This document shows positions 10,741 to 38,945 of a stretch of 64,000 bases of DNA, piece by piece. This DNA comes from Lytechinus pictus. Taxonomy: Eukaryota; Echinodermata; Echinoidea; Temnopleuroida; Toxopneustidae. How positions within the stretch are numbered: position 1 is the stretch's first letter; each line of letters begins with the position of its first letter. Below the pieces are notes generated by a model. It had not been told where the DNA came from. It was given only the letters and a program-made list of their open reading frames with translations, and did not search any database. The position numbers were made by a program, and so were the translations under genes. The stretch is from positions 23,163,501-23,227,500 of the forward strand of contig NC_087262.1 of the NCBI RefSeq assembly GCF_037042905.1. Reading direction: 5' to 3'.

Positions 10741-13528
10741 AGACTAGTTCAACAAGATGATACATACATGTAGACTACACTTGGGTGCTTGAAATTTGAA
10801 AATGGATTACAGTGTTCTGTTTGGAAATTTACAATTACACTAGTACCAAAATTTTTGCTATTTCATTTTGCTTATTTCGATATGAAATAGAAGAAACATT
10901 TGATTTCCTAGGGAAACATGAATGTACATTATTACAATAGAGGTACATGTATAAGAGGTCATAAAGACAAATAATATCAATGAAAATTAAATGTATCAAA
11001 GGAAACAATGGCATGCAAATGAGCAATTCAAGCATTATTTCATACTAGAATTTATTTTAATTTTATTATGATTATCAATTTATCATTATTATCTTAAGTT
11101 TGTTTTACTTTTTTTTTTTTTTTTTGGGGGGGGGGGGGGTTATAGGAGATTTTAACCTACATGTCCATTGTACAATACACCTACACAACATCAAGAAAAA
11201 ATTATCATTATTTTTCAGTTTCAAAAAGTACTTTGCTTGTTCACATTCCGTGGCTATGATTATTGTTGTCGTACATGTAGGTGTTGATGGGCCTCAGCTG
11301 ATCAATAATTGTCCATGTGACTTGAAGTGAATATTTAGCAGCAATTATTATTATGATTATTATTTACATACCACATGCTTATCAAATAATTCTACTATTT
11401 CAAGAATGTGAAGTGTGCCTATGTCAACATATGTTGCCTTGTTTACACAATGTGGGCCTGAAAGTGCATTCAGATTATACATGTAATAGCCAAAACAGAG
11501 AACTTATCAACAAAGGACTTTGGGTGTGTTTATACCTGGTTTTCAGAGGTTAGATTTAGCGTTTTGAAACGTACACAATGTACAGTACATGTACATTGGT
11601 AAATTTAAAATTGAAGATTATTCCTGCTGATACTCATCTATTTTGCCTATGACATTGCCAGTCTAAGAAGTTGAGAGATTTCACATTGCGCAATATTTAC
11701 ATTATGTTTGGCAGAGGCGTTGATTGGGGCAATGTGTACATGTACATGTAAACATGTTTATACATAGCTCTGATTGAACCATGTTTCATTCTAAGCATGT
11801 TTTAAAAATAGAAATTGTTCATTAATGCTTGGCATTTGTGACCAGCATTTATACCAAAATTACTAAAAGGAACCAACCGTATGTTTTGAAGTGAACATTT
11901 TTTTTGACACCCCCAAAAGTTAAGCATGAATGCACCTCAGAAGGCTTATTGTAAAAGTATAAAAGTACAGGAAGTATTTTGAACCTGGATCTGGTTTATG
12001 TTGTGTTGACTTTTCCAAACTTTTCCTTTATATTTATGTGATTTACTGAATTACATCTCTCTCTCTCAAGCTTTTACTATATAGTTTGTAACAACAATAA
12101 TTTTTTTTAAAATGTTATCTTTCAGGTAACCTTTATTTAAGAGAGGACGTGCCTATATCTTGTTGATCTGCAGTAGACCTACGCAAAGTAGCAGCCATTT
12201 TGTGCTGCTCTTCCAAACCTAAACTCATTCTTTGTGTGTAAGTATTACCATTATAAACTCATCAATGTAATAATATTAGTAAAATTGATGATAACAAGAT
12301 CGTCTTTTTTACACAAACATTTTATATTGGTTGTAGTCACTAAACTCACATGCATGCCCAGTCATAGCCTTTAAACAAGACCCTGTGTCTGTTATGATAT
12401 TTATATCAAACGACTGGGGAAACAAAAGGCTATTCGCTATTAAAAGGCCAGGTGAATGCAAGGATTGCGAGCCCAGTCACGGCCCTTAACAACCTGACTA
12501 TGATTTCTTATGTTAACCATTGTTTCCGACTTGTGATTGCTACCTCACGGGTAGCTGCCAATCGGCGAGCATATCATTCGCATCAATGAAACCTGTAGGA
12601 CCCCGTACCACAGAAGCGAACATTTCCGGTCCCATGACGTCATGAACACCGACGGTGCGGATTGGCGCATCGGCATGCTCATGAATTATTCATATATTCA
12701 CTTCATCTCCAAGTTCCAAAAGGCCTCGCGACTAAAGTTGCTTGGTTTCGTGCTCCCTTGGGTCTATTCTCGTCTCAGCCACTACTTGATGAGGTATAGC
12801 CAAGTTGCGAGGCCTTGTCAAAAGACTAGCCCAATCAAGGAACTTGATTGTTAACGATGGATTATCACTTAAACAATAAAAGCAAACCAACTCATTTTTA
12901 ATCTTTTTTTTGTATAATTTTCCCTCAGTACTGATTTCCAATGCCATGAACTGGTATACCCAGGGGTTTTATGTCTGGATAGAGTAAACAGCAAATTTTC
13001 AAGAAATTCTCAATAAATATTTCACAAAGTGCTTGAGAATTAGGTGTGACAATATAGGACACAAATACTTCTAATGGCGGTTGAGGCCTTGTCTCCATGA
13101 TTGAACATGGTGCCTTACAAAGATAATGACATTAACTTTTTTAAAAGAGAATAAATATTTTATAGTTGACATTTAAAATGTGAATTAATTTTGAAAGCTC
13201 TGTTACATGTACATTAATGCTTTGTCTAACATTCTGAACTAAATTTGTACACTTTGAATTAAAGCATAAATTAACACTGACATCACTTGTAATCATACAG
13301 ACTTTATAATCATAGATTTCACATTTTTTCAAACAAATATAGGGAGTTATCAGACAAATAAAAAGTGTATTATACTATTTGGAGTTTGTAGGCTGTGGTT
13401 TCAATTTTGTGTACATTTTACAGTAGATTATTTTAGCTATATATATGGTGTTGTGCATTTGAATAAAACATGAACAATACAAGTCCTGTAAATCTTCAAT
13501 TGAATTTGAAAAGAGAAGAATAAATATA
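10741..13528. other. Intergenic, upstream of JNK, no gene recognised
   Basis: AT-rich sequence with ACATGTACATGTA palindromes (for example 11578-11596 and 11737-11750) and a T-run joined to a G-run at about 11108-11140. Two similar segments (CCCAGTCATAGCCTTTAAAC and CCCAGTCACGGCCCTTAAC) lie about 115 bp apart near 12357 and 12472. A short CpG-containing patch occurs at 12540-12830, with AGGCCTCGC and GCGAGGCCT inverted around its second half. Confidence 0.5.
12635..12642. promoter_or_regulatory. Perfect CRE/ATF octamer TGACGTCA
   Basis: The palindrome TGACGTCA sits in a locally CpG-richer patch. This is the canonical site for CREB/ATF and ATF2-Jun dimers. It lies 6.8 kb upstream of the first recognised JNK coding exon. 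One octamer can occur by chance in 64 kb, so a regulatory role is only a possibility. Confidence 0.35.
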
Positions 13529-14006
13529 AGGTGGTTTCAAACCGCCTCGATCACAAGAATCCCCGTTAAATTACGAGAACTTTTTTAGGCTGAAAAATAC
13601 CCATTAATTATTCCTGCATTCACACCGCCCTGAAACATACCCTTCGGGATAAGTTCCTGAAGTTACGAGCATGCGCAGTATGGTCTGATAAGCAGCAAGG
13701 CGCGAAATTCAAAATCACTAGCCCAGCAGCAACCCATGCACGGCGCCGCACCCAACGACACGCTGGGCTAAAAGTTCCCGTAATTTGCTTTCAGACCGCC
13801 AAAATACCCACGACCTTGGAAAAATCCCCGCGAAAGTTCTCGTAATTTCGCCAAGTACCTACTATTTATCGGGTATTTTCTTTCGGGGATATTACGCGTA
13901 GTTTGCTTTCAGACCGCCAAAATACCTGGTATTTTCTGATCGGGGTAAATTTCCCGATCAGAGAATACCTGGAACTGGCGAACTTCGAGGCGGTCTGAAA
14001 CCACCT
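13529..14006. mobile_element. 478-bp MITE with 22-bp inverted termini
   Basis: AGGTGGTTTCAAACCGCCTC at the left matches the inverted right end GAGGCGGTCTGAAACCACCT with one mismatch, extending over 22 bp. The phrase TTTGCTTTCAGACCGCCAAA occurs twice inside (about 13786 and 13903), along with several CCCCG/CGGGG pairs. No ORF. Confidence 0.8.
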
Positions 14007-15033
14007 ATTGAAAGAATAAAAACATGTTGACTGTTAATCCCTGTTTGTCCTACACACCTGTAGTAGCTACTAGTCGACCCAGACTGGCAAATACTTCGCC
14101 TCTATGGACGAGTGAGGTTAACCACAATAAAGAAGGAATTATCAACAGGGCTAGTTAGTCCCTGACAAATATAAAGCACTTCTAAACCAAGCCGCAGAGC
14201 TAGTTAAACTTTCATTTCAATATCAAATCAATTCAGGAAGTCGAAAGGAAGAAAACATCATTATCAATCTAGGTGTAGCACAGCGGGTCAGGTCGTTAGC
14301 CTAGGGTCCTGGCTTTTATTAACATTTATTTTTGACAGCTTTTGTGTTGTCTATAGGAAGAAAATGTTTTTGTGTTTTGTTTTTAAGACAGTATTCTGAT
14401 ACAAGGTCTATTTGGCCAGATATATTCGAATAGAACAAATTTTGAAGACAGAAAGTTCTGGTGAGCGGGTGTGGGCCCATTTGGTCCAAGACACATAGGG
14501 CACAATGCACCCCACTTTTTAACCCAAAGTTGTACATGAAGGCCATACAAATATTACAGGTGGTATGACATTCCCTCTTTTTTTAAGGGAAATGAAAATG
14601 GGGGGGTGGGGAGGAGAAGTTTTTTTTCTTGTCAATTTTCCTCTTTATTAGACAGAAAGGGTGCCTTTTGGGGTTCCTTTTTTTTTGGGGGGGGGGGGTG
14701 ATATATTCAGGGTGTTAACATGAACTCTAAGCAATCCCCTTCCACAATATGATGAGTATGTGTACTTGAAAATGGAAGCAAAAATAATATGAATCATAAA
14801 TAAAGAATGGAAGGTGTTTGTGGAAGAAAATGGAAATGAGTGGTATGTTGGTAAGAAACTGTTATGAATTAGAAAAAAGTATATTGATAGGCCTAGATAC
14901 CTGTATATGCAAATAGAATAATAGAATAATAGTCTGTTCAGATCCATTGCATTCTATTACATGTCCATTGTTAAAGTGTCATAAAGAAGAAAAATATCTA
15001 TTTATTTGATTTGAATTGTATAGTCGGTTCAAT

Positions 15034-15067
<34 letters not shown>

Positions 15068-15589
15068 ATACAAAGTGAAACAGAAATGGTAAGGGGATTT
15101 TTCGTTTTGCACATCTTTGCGGAAGGAAATGCAATCAATAGGCAAAGCATGTTTGTTTTGACTGCTCTTTAAATGTCTTTGGGAAATATTGAAAATGATG
15201 GGGGGGGGGGACAAATGTATATTTATTGAAAGAAATCATCTCTTTCTCAACGGATGTCAGTGAGCAATGGGTTTAAAAATATGAAAGGAAAAAGATCTGT
15301 ATGCACATGTAATTCATGTTATTTTGCAGTATAGCATAGCGGTACAAGTATTTGTTCATGATTATCAGTTGATATGACCTACATGTACATGTACATGTGA
15401 ATTTTATCAATTCATTTGCTTCCTGTTGCCTTTAGAAAAAAATCCCCTTTAAAGTCCGAAACATGTTTTCAAAAAGCAATAGGCCTGTACATGTACAATT
15501 ACAGAGCTGAATATTGCACACATTTAATTTTTATTTTCACTTAATCAAGTTCAATGGAATTTTATTTTGTCATGACATTAAAGATAAAT
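14007..15589. other. Intergenic, no gene recognised
   Basis: Contains a T-run joined to a G-run at about 14679-14698, an (AAAG)n microsatellite at about 15036-15066 and a G10 run near 15200. Nothing gene-like was recognised. Confidence 0.6.
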
Positions 15590-15955
15590 GCCAGTTGTAG
15601 TAACGATCTCAAAATGACTTTTTACAGAATCCAATATAATGACCACCCAAGTGTCTGTTTGTATGAATAAAAAATATGTGCCAAAGGATTCTGGAAGAAA
15701 TTGTGTAATTGCCGAGAAATAAGCAAAATGAGCGCGGATTAGGGCACTTCCGTCGGGTATTTATTCCAGAATAATAATATAGACTGTCCCACGTGTGCCT
15801 ATCTGTGTTGGCGATCTTCAGCGTGATCGTTTTCAGCTTAGATTTTATGATTTCACAAAGTTCAGTTTATGTAACTGTACCAGATCTAGATCCACAATGA
15901 TAATATATAGTGATACCGGTACTTAACCTTGGTTTTACAGACTTTCTCATGAAAT
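15590..15955 (+). repeat. Dispersed repeat, copy 2 of 2
   Basis: Second copy of the family at 9170-9525, same orientation. It keeps more CpG (CCGAGAAATAAGC, AGCGCGGATTAGG) than copy 1, where these positions read TG or CA, so copy 1 appears the more decayed at CpG sites. Confidence 0.75.
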
Positions 15956-16133
15956 CAATGTTTTACTGCAACTACTTTCATTTAGCTTTAAATCATGAAA
16001 ACGTTGTGCGAATTTTCTGTCTGGAACAAAATCATGAAATGAATGTATTTTGTCTTGCAAAATATATGGAGTTCATACCAGACATGTTCCAAGACTGTAT
16101 TATATATTGAATGTAATGTAGCTACAGTATGAA

Positions 16134-16877
16134 CAGTTGTGCTCAGAAGTTGGTGAACCCCACCACAAAATACACTCCTGAATACTGAGTGTTGAATGTA
16201 GACAATAACACTACAGCGTTCTGCGAGCCCAGAGTAACAAACTTTATTGAATGTTACATGTATATTTCATCACCTGACTTCACAATTAAATATCTAAAAC
16301 ATGGCAGAACTTGAACACTTTAAAGGGGAAGTTCACGGACATGGCAAAAAGTTTATTGTAAAAATAGCAGAAAAAAATAATAAAATATATTGCCAAAGGT
16401 TTTAGGAAGATCCATCAAGAATAAAAAAAAAGTTATTAGAATTTTTTATTTGTGACATCATATGCAAGCAGCATTCCTACATGTACGTAGTGAATGGTAA
16501 TAACTCAATGAAATGTAATTTTCTCAGAAAATTGAAAATGGTTTTTACTGTACCTTCAGTATATAAATAGAAAATCATTTCACATCTGTTCCTAAAAAGA
16601 AAACAAAAATAACTCATCACGAACCATTAAAAATTTGAAATGTATGCATTTTATATTAAACATATGGGGCAGCTGCTTGTTCATGATGCCACAAATCCAA
16701 AACCTAACATTATAATAAGTTTAACGTTCGTAATCTTTAGTGGATTTTTCTCAAACCTTCATAAATATTTTTTTTAATTACTTTTTCTGCTATTTTTACA
16801 ACAAACTTTTCTTTAGGGTGAACTTCCCTTTAAATATGTTCATTTTGGTGGGGTTCACTATTTTTTCAGCACCACCG
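16134..16877. mobile_element. Tc1/mariner-like non-autonomous element hosting a second insertion
   Basis: The left end CAGTTGTGCTCAGAAGTTGG leads into TGAACCCCACC; the right end GGTGGGGTTCACTA runs into TTTTTTCAGCACCACCG, giving imperfect inverted termini. The CAGTTGTGCTCA-like start resembles Tc1-type ends (family knowledge). It lacks a transposase, and most of its length is the nested element at 16319-16834. Confidence 0.6.
16319..16834. mobile_element. AGTTCACC-family MITE nested in the Tc1-like element
   Basis: The termini TTTAAAGGGGAAGTTCAC and GTGAACTTCCCTTTAAA are near-perfect inverted repeats. Related elements with TTTAAGG(G/A)(G/C)AAGTTCACC ends lie at 27732-28874, 37202-37785 and, truncated, at 41680-41860. 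No ORF. Confidence 0.8.
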
Positions 16878-32325
<15,448 letters not shown>

Positions 32326-35300
32326 CCAGGAATTACCTTTCTAACCTTTGACCTGGGACCGAAGCCATTGCCGCAACCCCTTCATGTTATTACCCTCACA
32401 AACCGTCTGTTGTTGCACTGGCTGTCTCTCTGTGGAGGCACAGCTGTGCGATCACAGATCGTTGATTACTTTCTTTTGATTCTCAAATATTCCTGCCTTC
32501 CTCTTAAAGTGATTGGTTAACATTGGTTTGACTTTAAAAAAATCTGAGCTAGAAGGTCACACTTGTCACCTGTGTCTGTGATATGTTACAAAAATGAAGC
32601 CCAGAAAAAATTGCGTTCGAAAATAATTATTTAGTGCTTCAAAAATTGAAATATAAAGTGACCGAAAACACCATCTTAATTTCATCCCATACACTTATGT
32701 GTACTATTTAGGCGTCTATAAGACGCCTATTTACTAAATCGGGGTTTGCCTTGTAGTTTTAGCTTTTCATTCTCAATAATGGTTGTTTTCAGGGTTTATT
32801 AGTTCTACATGTAATACATGCACTTGTACACATGTTTCTTCTTGGTTTGAATTTTTTTTAAATCGGCTGCTCACAAAGTTAAACAATACCTTTAAGTAGT
32901 AGCATACCTATTTCTTGGTGGATATATTGCAATCTTATAATGCCAGCCTATCATGGAATTATCAGATGTGTGTGTTTCTAAGGTTGCTCTTCGCTTCTTT
33001 TGATAATAGCACTAGTTGTACCCAGTCATTCAAAAAAATGAGAAGGCTCCAGATCAAAGGCAGGTGAAGTCATATGACAAGTGGTGCCTGTAATATCAGG
33101 CTACATAACAGATACTTCATCGGAGCGCTTTTAAAGTTCACTATTCACAGATAGAAGCATGAGCTTAGCCTTACCGAAGGCTAATGATACTTGTCAAATA
33201 TTTCATTTGGTCTCTTTGATGTTGTTTATTTCAATCACCTTTCACACAAATTATGAATTAGATCCATTCTTCTGAGTTGGTGAATCAATGCCTTTTGTTA
33301 TGCATCAAGTCCTAATTGTTTTAGGTTCCTCTGTTTGGTTATAAAGAGGCATAAACTTGCTGTTACTGCTGTGAGGTGAGCTAGATTTTAAATCTTCACT
33401 TATTAGAATTTAAACAAGCAGGGTTGTTGTCTTTTATTTAGTAGCACAATGTAATATCTCACATTGGGATAAATACAGAATATATTTCACTGTCTGCAAT
33501 GAATGAGTTGACTGAAATTTCTTAACTTAGCACTGAAAGAATCTGAGGTGCCTTTAATACAATAACATGAGGGGTTGGTGGGTGGTGGACGGTCGTAGGT
33601 AAAGTTAGTCACTTTAAGGTACAACAGCTTGGTCTCCACGATGTCCTTAACACTTTTTTTTTCTTATTTTCATTGCTACAAAGTCGTTTGGATCAATTGC
33701 TACTTTTGCAAGAGTAGCATCTAGGTTTACAAAATCATGTACTAATGAAAAACAAAGAAATTGGGAGAGATGTATATCCCTCCATTGTTATAAACATTGC
33801 TGTTCTAAAGTTGTATGTATACAAGAGAAGTAATAACTATTATTATCTTATAAAAATAAAAATAACTAGAAAGCTTTGTACATATTGTTGATAGAGAAAA
33901 CGAGTCTGGAGCTCTGTGTGCATAAAGTCTTTGATAGTGAGTCAAAACTGCTAAACTGCCGGATTGAGAGAAAAAATATTGCCAAGGGGCTTGTTGTTGC
34001 AAAGTATGTAAGCGTAACAGGTTCTGTATTGTTCTATAATTTTAAGTTATGCATTAATGTTGTCATGGAAAGAGCGAAGCAAACTGGTAGAAATCATGCT
34101 GTACTTGTTTAAAATATGTCCAGTTGTGCCCCCCCCTTTTTTTTTTTATAGTGTTTATGTCTGAAAATTGTTCCTGTGCAGTGCATTGAATGCACTATGG
34201 TATTGAATGTCATAAACTATGACAATTTCAATTTTTTGTAAAGCTGTTGGCAAAATTGGATGATGAAAGATTATATACATGTATTTGTCAATGAAATTCA
34301 GTTAAAATAGTCATGATTTCAAAGTACAGACTGGATAATGGATAATTTCCAATAGTGTAAAAGCAAAACTAAATTTCATCATCCAGAAATGGTCAAAATA
34401 TCCTCTATTGCCATGACGATTTTTTCTCAAAATATTCCTCGTGCATGGTTTGGCTACAGCAGGCTTGTAGGAATAGGGCCAAGCATGTTAGATTCTCTCC
34501 GAGTGATTGCGTTCAGGTTGTGCATTCGCACGATGCAACCAACAAAGGGGAAATACATTTGTACTAAATTTTTTTTTGTCTAGGTTGTATATATATAAAT
34601 ATATATATCTGTTTTATGTGAATGTCCTTTCATTCTGCGTGATGTCATGAAACTGTTCCCACTTTTCCTTGTTTCCCTGCTGCCAAGTTTCATGTGAACA
34701 ACCCCTTTCCCATAGCATTCAGGGTTAGTAGCCATAGCAGCCTGCTATGACACTGCTTGAAAAAATAAAACGTCTATTTAGCGATATGTAAACAACACAT
34801 CTTTGTACCTCAAGTTTGAGTTATAGTATTGATGTGGTGCCTTGATAAGCATACAGCAAAAAATAATTTACTCATTTATCATTTGTGCACTTAATTTGGG
34901 AGACAAAATGCCCAAAATGCTTTTTTGCATTACAATACTACAACCTAAGAAAATTCTTGTGTAGTTTTTGTCAAAGATTTATTTTGGTATTTCTGTTGTG
35001 ATATCACACCTGCTTTTATTTATTCTACTACCTTATGCATTCTTTTAAAAAAAATGTCAACAATTTGTTTAAAAAAAGGAAACTTAAATAAATGGTAGCG
35101 CAGAAATTATCGCTGCAAAACAAATATCATTCTTGTTGCCTGTCATAAATTTTTTGGCAGGTACTATGTGCTCTTTAAGTTAAAGCCATGTTTTGTTATT
35201 GCAATGCTCCAAATATTCCAAAGTTTGCTAATTCAAAGCGAATTTGGTTTAATTTTTTTTCTGGATAAAAATCAGAAAAAAAAACTATGGCAGCAGCTTC

Positions 35301-36552
35301 TCAAATTGATTCATCATTCAAATATCAACATCTCATCCCCCTTGTTCATTCTCTTCCAAAGTTTTATCATTTTAATGAGTCAATGCCTGGATTGTGTGTG
35401 TGTAACTTGTTTGAGAAAATCTTGGCAGCATGGTTTCGAATAAAAGATGGAACAAACTTCAAAGATTATCCCCTTGAGTTTAGCTTTTTAAATTCATATA
35501 CAGATTTCCTAATGGAAACTCGAAAGAAAAAAAATTATCTATGAATATTCTGTACAAAATTATCTCAGTGTGAATAGGTTTTGTGTATGTATAAACAGAT
35601 TTTTGCCTCACATATTTGGCAAGTAATTTGCTTTGAGGTTTGAAAAAGGAAGAAAAATTAACAAAAAATATAAGAGGTGTGTTGCTCCATATCAACGTAT
35701 TCTGTATAATTTCTATAGAGTGTTAAGATTTTAGGAATCTCAGTACATAGAAAAATTAATGAAAGTATGATGATTATTATGATGATAGTGGTAAAATTGT
35801 GAATATTTCAACCTACAGAAAATTGAAGAAAAAAAATTGAACTGTTTTTTGTGAATGTGAAAATATGAAATGCAGAGAGGCGCTCCATTGTTTGAATGAA
35901 AGCCTCAATTTATTTTTATTTCTTGTTTTGAAATTTTGAAAAAATAGATGCCTTTTTCTTGTTTGCAGTTGGAGATGAAGCAAGAATAATTGACTCTTTA
36001 GATGTTATAATGCTGTTAAAACATTTAAATTTATTTAGATTTATGAATAGAATTCCATGGATCTGTGAAAGTGGAGTTCATTGATTGATGCACACATTTT
36101 ATATTTTCCGAGACACCATTTCTTTAGACATATTCTTGCTCCATCTCCAACAATTTTATTCAAATGTACTTAATTTGATATCTTTATTATTCTCTCTCTC
36201 ATTCTTTTATTCTGTCTATTTCCTTCTAACTTTACTCTTTTGTTTTTTTTCTCTTTCTTTCAAAGATCTATGACTTTATAACATTCTTTATTGCTCAACA
36301 TATGTTTCCTCTACATTTTGTTGTTATTTTCCAAGGTTTTATTTTCCTTGTAAAAGTTAAGTCTTTAATCATGTAAAAAGAAACAAGATTTTTTCTCCAT
36401 AATTTATTGGTCGTATGTGAAATACTGTTTACGTGGTGTCCCTCATACTGTTCAAATAAAAATTCAGTTACAAGAACTATCAAGCTCACTTTGCACTTTT
36501 TAATACTTCATACCCAAATAAGATGTGAGCATGAGTGTATACTTATTCATTT
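32326..36552 (+). other. JNK 3' untranslated region and flank, no other gene seen
   Basis: No protein-like frame was recognised. The mRNA should end in this stretch, but several AATAAA copies are present (33855, 34764, 36457) and the real end cannot be chosen. Short AT microsatellites occur near 34590. Confidence 0.5.
33855..33860 (+). terminator. Candidate JNK polyadenylation signal AATAAA
   Basis: AATAAA lies about 1.5 kb past the stop, with GT-rich sequence (ATTGTTGATAG, CTCTGTGTGC) 25-60 nt downstream. Competing AATAAA copies lie further on, so the choice is tentative. Confidence 0.25.
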
Positions 36553-37100
36553 TTGTCTCGCCTGGATAACAGAGCGAGACTATAGGTGCTGCTTTTCCGA
36601 CGGTGGCGGCGTCATCAACATCAAATCTTAACCTAAGGTAAATCTTTGAAATGACATAACTTCAAGTGTATGGACCTAGTTCATGAAACTTCAACATAAG
36701 AGTAACCAAGTATTACTGAATATCCTGCCTTGGTTTCAGGTCACATGACCAAGGTCAACGGTCATTTAGGCTCAATGAACTTAGACCATGTTGGGGGAAT
36801 CAATATCGAAATCTTAACCTAATGTTAAGTTTTTTAAATGTCATCATAACTTAGAAAGTATATGGACCTAGCTCATGAAACTTACACATAAGAGTAATCC
36901 AGTATCATTGCTCATCTTGCACAAGTCGTAGGTCACTTGATCAAGGCCAAATGTCATGTAGGGTCAATGAACGTAGTAGCATATTATATGAATGGTGTTT
37001 TCTTGTGCATAATTATTTCATAGTCATTTTCAAAGTCAGCACTGCTGCTATATTGAATTGTATAACGTAGGCGAGACTGCCAGAGGCGCTCCACTTGTTT
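36553..37100 (+). repeat. Dispersed repeat GTCTCGCCTGGATAACAGAG, copy 2
   Basis: Homologous to 29244-29705 and longer: it starts TGTCTCGCCTGGATAACAGA and ends with GTAGGCGAGACTGCCAGAGG and CGCTCCACTTG. The GTCTCGCC/GGCGAGAC pair at the two ends is inverted, suggesting a defined element of about 550 bp. No coding frame. Confidence 0.75.
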
Positions 37101-37201
37101 ATTATACAAATGTCATATCTGTTTCCTGTAACATTAAGAGAGATACAATCAGTATGAAAGATTTATTCTTACTTTTTGTTCATAGATTACTATAGTTATT
37201 C

Positions 37202-37785
37202 TTAAAGGACAAGTTCACCCCATCAAATAAAAGGAGAGAAATCCAACAAGCATTACCCTGAAAATTTCATCAAAATCAGACGTAAAATATAGAAGTTATG
37301 ACATTTTGAAGTTTTGCTTAATTTCACAAAACAGTTATATGCACATCCTGGTCGGTATGCAAATGAGCAGACTGATGATGTCAACCACTCACTATTTCTT
37401 TTGAATTTTATTATATGAAAACTTTTTCTCATTTTCATGTGAAACAAAATTGTATTCCTCCCTGAACGTGTGAAATTACCATTATTTTAAAAGTTTATGG
37501 TTAAGTCTAGTTGGTCCTTAATGTCATATCTGTAAAAATTGAAATATTGTTTATTTCAAACAATAAAATACGAAAGAAATAGTGAGTGAGGGACATCATC
37601 GACTGACTAATTTGCATATCACTGAGTTGTACATATAACTGTTTTGTGAAAAATAAGCAAAAATTTAAAATGTCATAACTTTCTTATTTTACATCCGATT
37701 TTGATGAAGTCTTCAGTGTTATGCTTATTTGATTTTTCTCTATCGATTCAAATCAACAATTTTCTGGGGTGGACTTGACCTTTAA
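37202..37785. mobile_element. AGTTCACC-family foldback element
   Basis: The ends TTAAAGGACAAGTTCACCCC and GGGGTGGACTTGACCTTTAA are inverted. The inversion continues far inward: ATGCAAATGAGCAGACTGAT pairs with a later GACTGACTAATTTGCAT, and CACTCACTATTTCTTTTG pairs with CGAAAGAAATAGTGAGTG, so nearly the whole 584 bp can fold back. No ORF. Confidence 0.8.
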
Positions 37786-37879
37786 ATAACAATTTGTTGT
37801 ATCGTTTACATGTATGTTACAGGGCTGGGCATTTGATTGTATTTATTATGATTACTAAAGCAATAGTTGATTGAGTGGC

Positions 37880-38025
37880 CAAGTTAGTATGAGTTGGTGG
37901 ATGAGTGAGCAAATGGGCAGTTATTTGAATAATTATTGAGTGGATTGTGTAGATGTGTGAGGGTGTGTTGGTGAGTGTCTGGTTAAATGAGTGGGTGGAT
38001 GTTTGATTGAATAAATGATTAGCTA
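37880..38025 (+). repeat. Degenerate GAGTGGATG-type minisatellite
   Basis: Runs of TGAGTGG, GGTGGATGAGTG, GTGTGAGGGTGTG and TGAGTGGGTGGATG over about 145 bp. Not coding. Confidence 0.5.
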
Positions 38026-38144
38026 TATTATTCCTCTGCGCATGCGTGTTTCAAAATTACTTCGGTAAGAAAAATCCCCTTCGGAAATTGTAACGTTATC
38101 TATGAATATTACTATTTTATTAGAAACATTCGTATGATAAATTT

Positions 38145-38217
38145 GGGTGTATGGCTCAGTAGGCAGTGCGTCCTACTTATAATCGGAAGGTCTTGGGTTC
38201 GATCCTCAATGCCTCCA
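38145..38217 (+). tRNA. tRNA-like gene, anticodon TAT (degenerate)
   Basis: 73 nt: acceptor GGGTGTA/TGCCTCC with one mismatch, D arm GCTC/GTGC imperfect, anticodon stem TCCTA/TCGGA with one mismatch around loop CTTATAA, variable AGGTC, T arm TTGGG-TTCGATC-CTCAA. Position 73 is A. A TTTTT Pol III terminator follows at 38220. The mismatches suggest a decayed or tRNA-derived copy. It belongs with the genes at 38872 and 39725. Confidence 0.5.
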
Positions 38218-38387
38218 TCTTTTTCAGAAAGGGTTTGGAAGGGTTAGGGGGTGTTGAAAATTGGTAGAGGGGTACCAAAAATAATTTTGTTGAACACCCC
38301 CTCCCCCTCCCCACACACACACATATTCTCTCCTTTCCCCACCCATGTCATTTCCGATCCATCTGTTCGGCATAATGACTATTCGAA

Positions 38388-38625
38388 GGGTCACTATTCA
38401 TTATACTAAAATGAGGGCCACTATTCATAATCCAAGAAGAAGGCCGCTGATAATTAATAAGGGAAAGGGGTCAATAACCTTAAGTCTTTATTCATAATAT
38501 GAGAAAAGGTTCAACAGTGATGAGGTTCAATAAAAGGTTCACTGTTAATAATTGAATGAGATGGTTGCTAACATAATGGACAGAAAGGGTAATTTATTAT
38601 AATTGAAGAAGGGGTCGCTTGTCAT
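38388..38625 (+). repeat. Degenerate GGTCACTATTCATAAT tandem repeat
   Basis: Units such as GGGTCACTATTCATTATA, GGGCCACTATTCATAATCC and GGTTCACTGTTAATAATTG recur roughly every 30 bp with heavy divergence. Lies between two tRNA-like genes. Confidence 0.6.
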
Positions 38626-38871
38626 ACTCAATCTTCTTTAATTTTCTTTTATCACCTCTACAAACTAAATTTTATATCAAACTCACTTCCCTACCTACCA
38701 ACATGGTTTAACCATTCTCGTAACATTCCCACCGGAAGTTGAAAATTGTTACTGACTTTCTATCTTGTTACCATAGAAACAGAAGATATTGCGAAATGTT
38801 CTTTATGATACCCATGCATCGACCCCACACCGAATATTATGTATATAATTCTTCATAAAAAATTGTATTGA

Positions 38872-38945
38872 GGGGGTATAGCTCAGTTGGTAGAGCGTTC
38901 GACTTAAAATCGGAAGGTCTTGGGTTTCGAATCCCAATACCTCCA
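38872..38945 (+). tRNA. tRNA-like gene, anticodon TAA (Leu UUA), Cys-like body
   Basis: 74 nt: acceptor GGGGGTA/TACCTCC fully paired (one G-T), D arm GCTC/GAGC, anticodon stem TTCGA/TCGGA around loop CTTAAAA, short variable region AGGTC, T stem TTGGG/CCCAA with an 8-nt loop (one extra T). A-box and B-box promoters are intact and T8 follows at 38954. The short variable loop is unlike the long arm expected for tRNA-Leu; the body resembles animal tRNA-Cys. Position 73 is A, as in tRNA-Leu. Confidence 0.7.
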
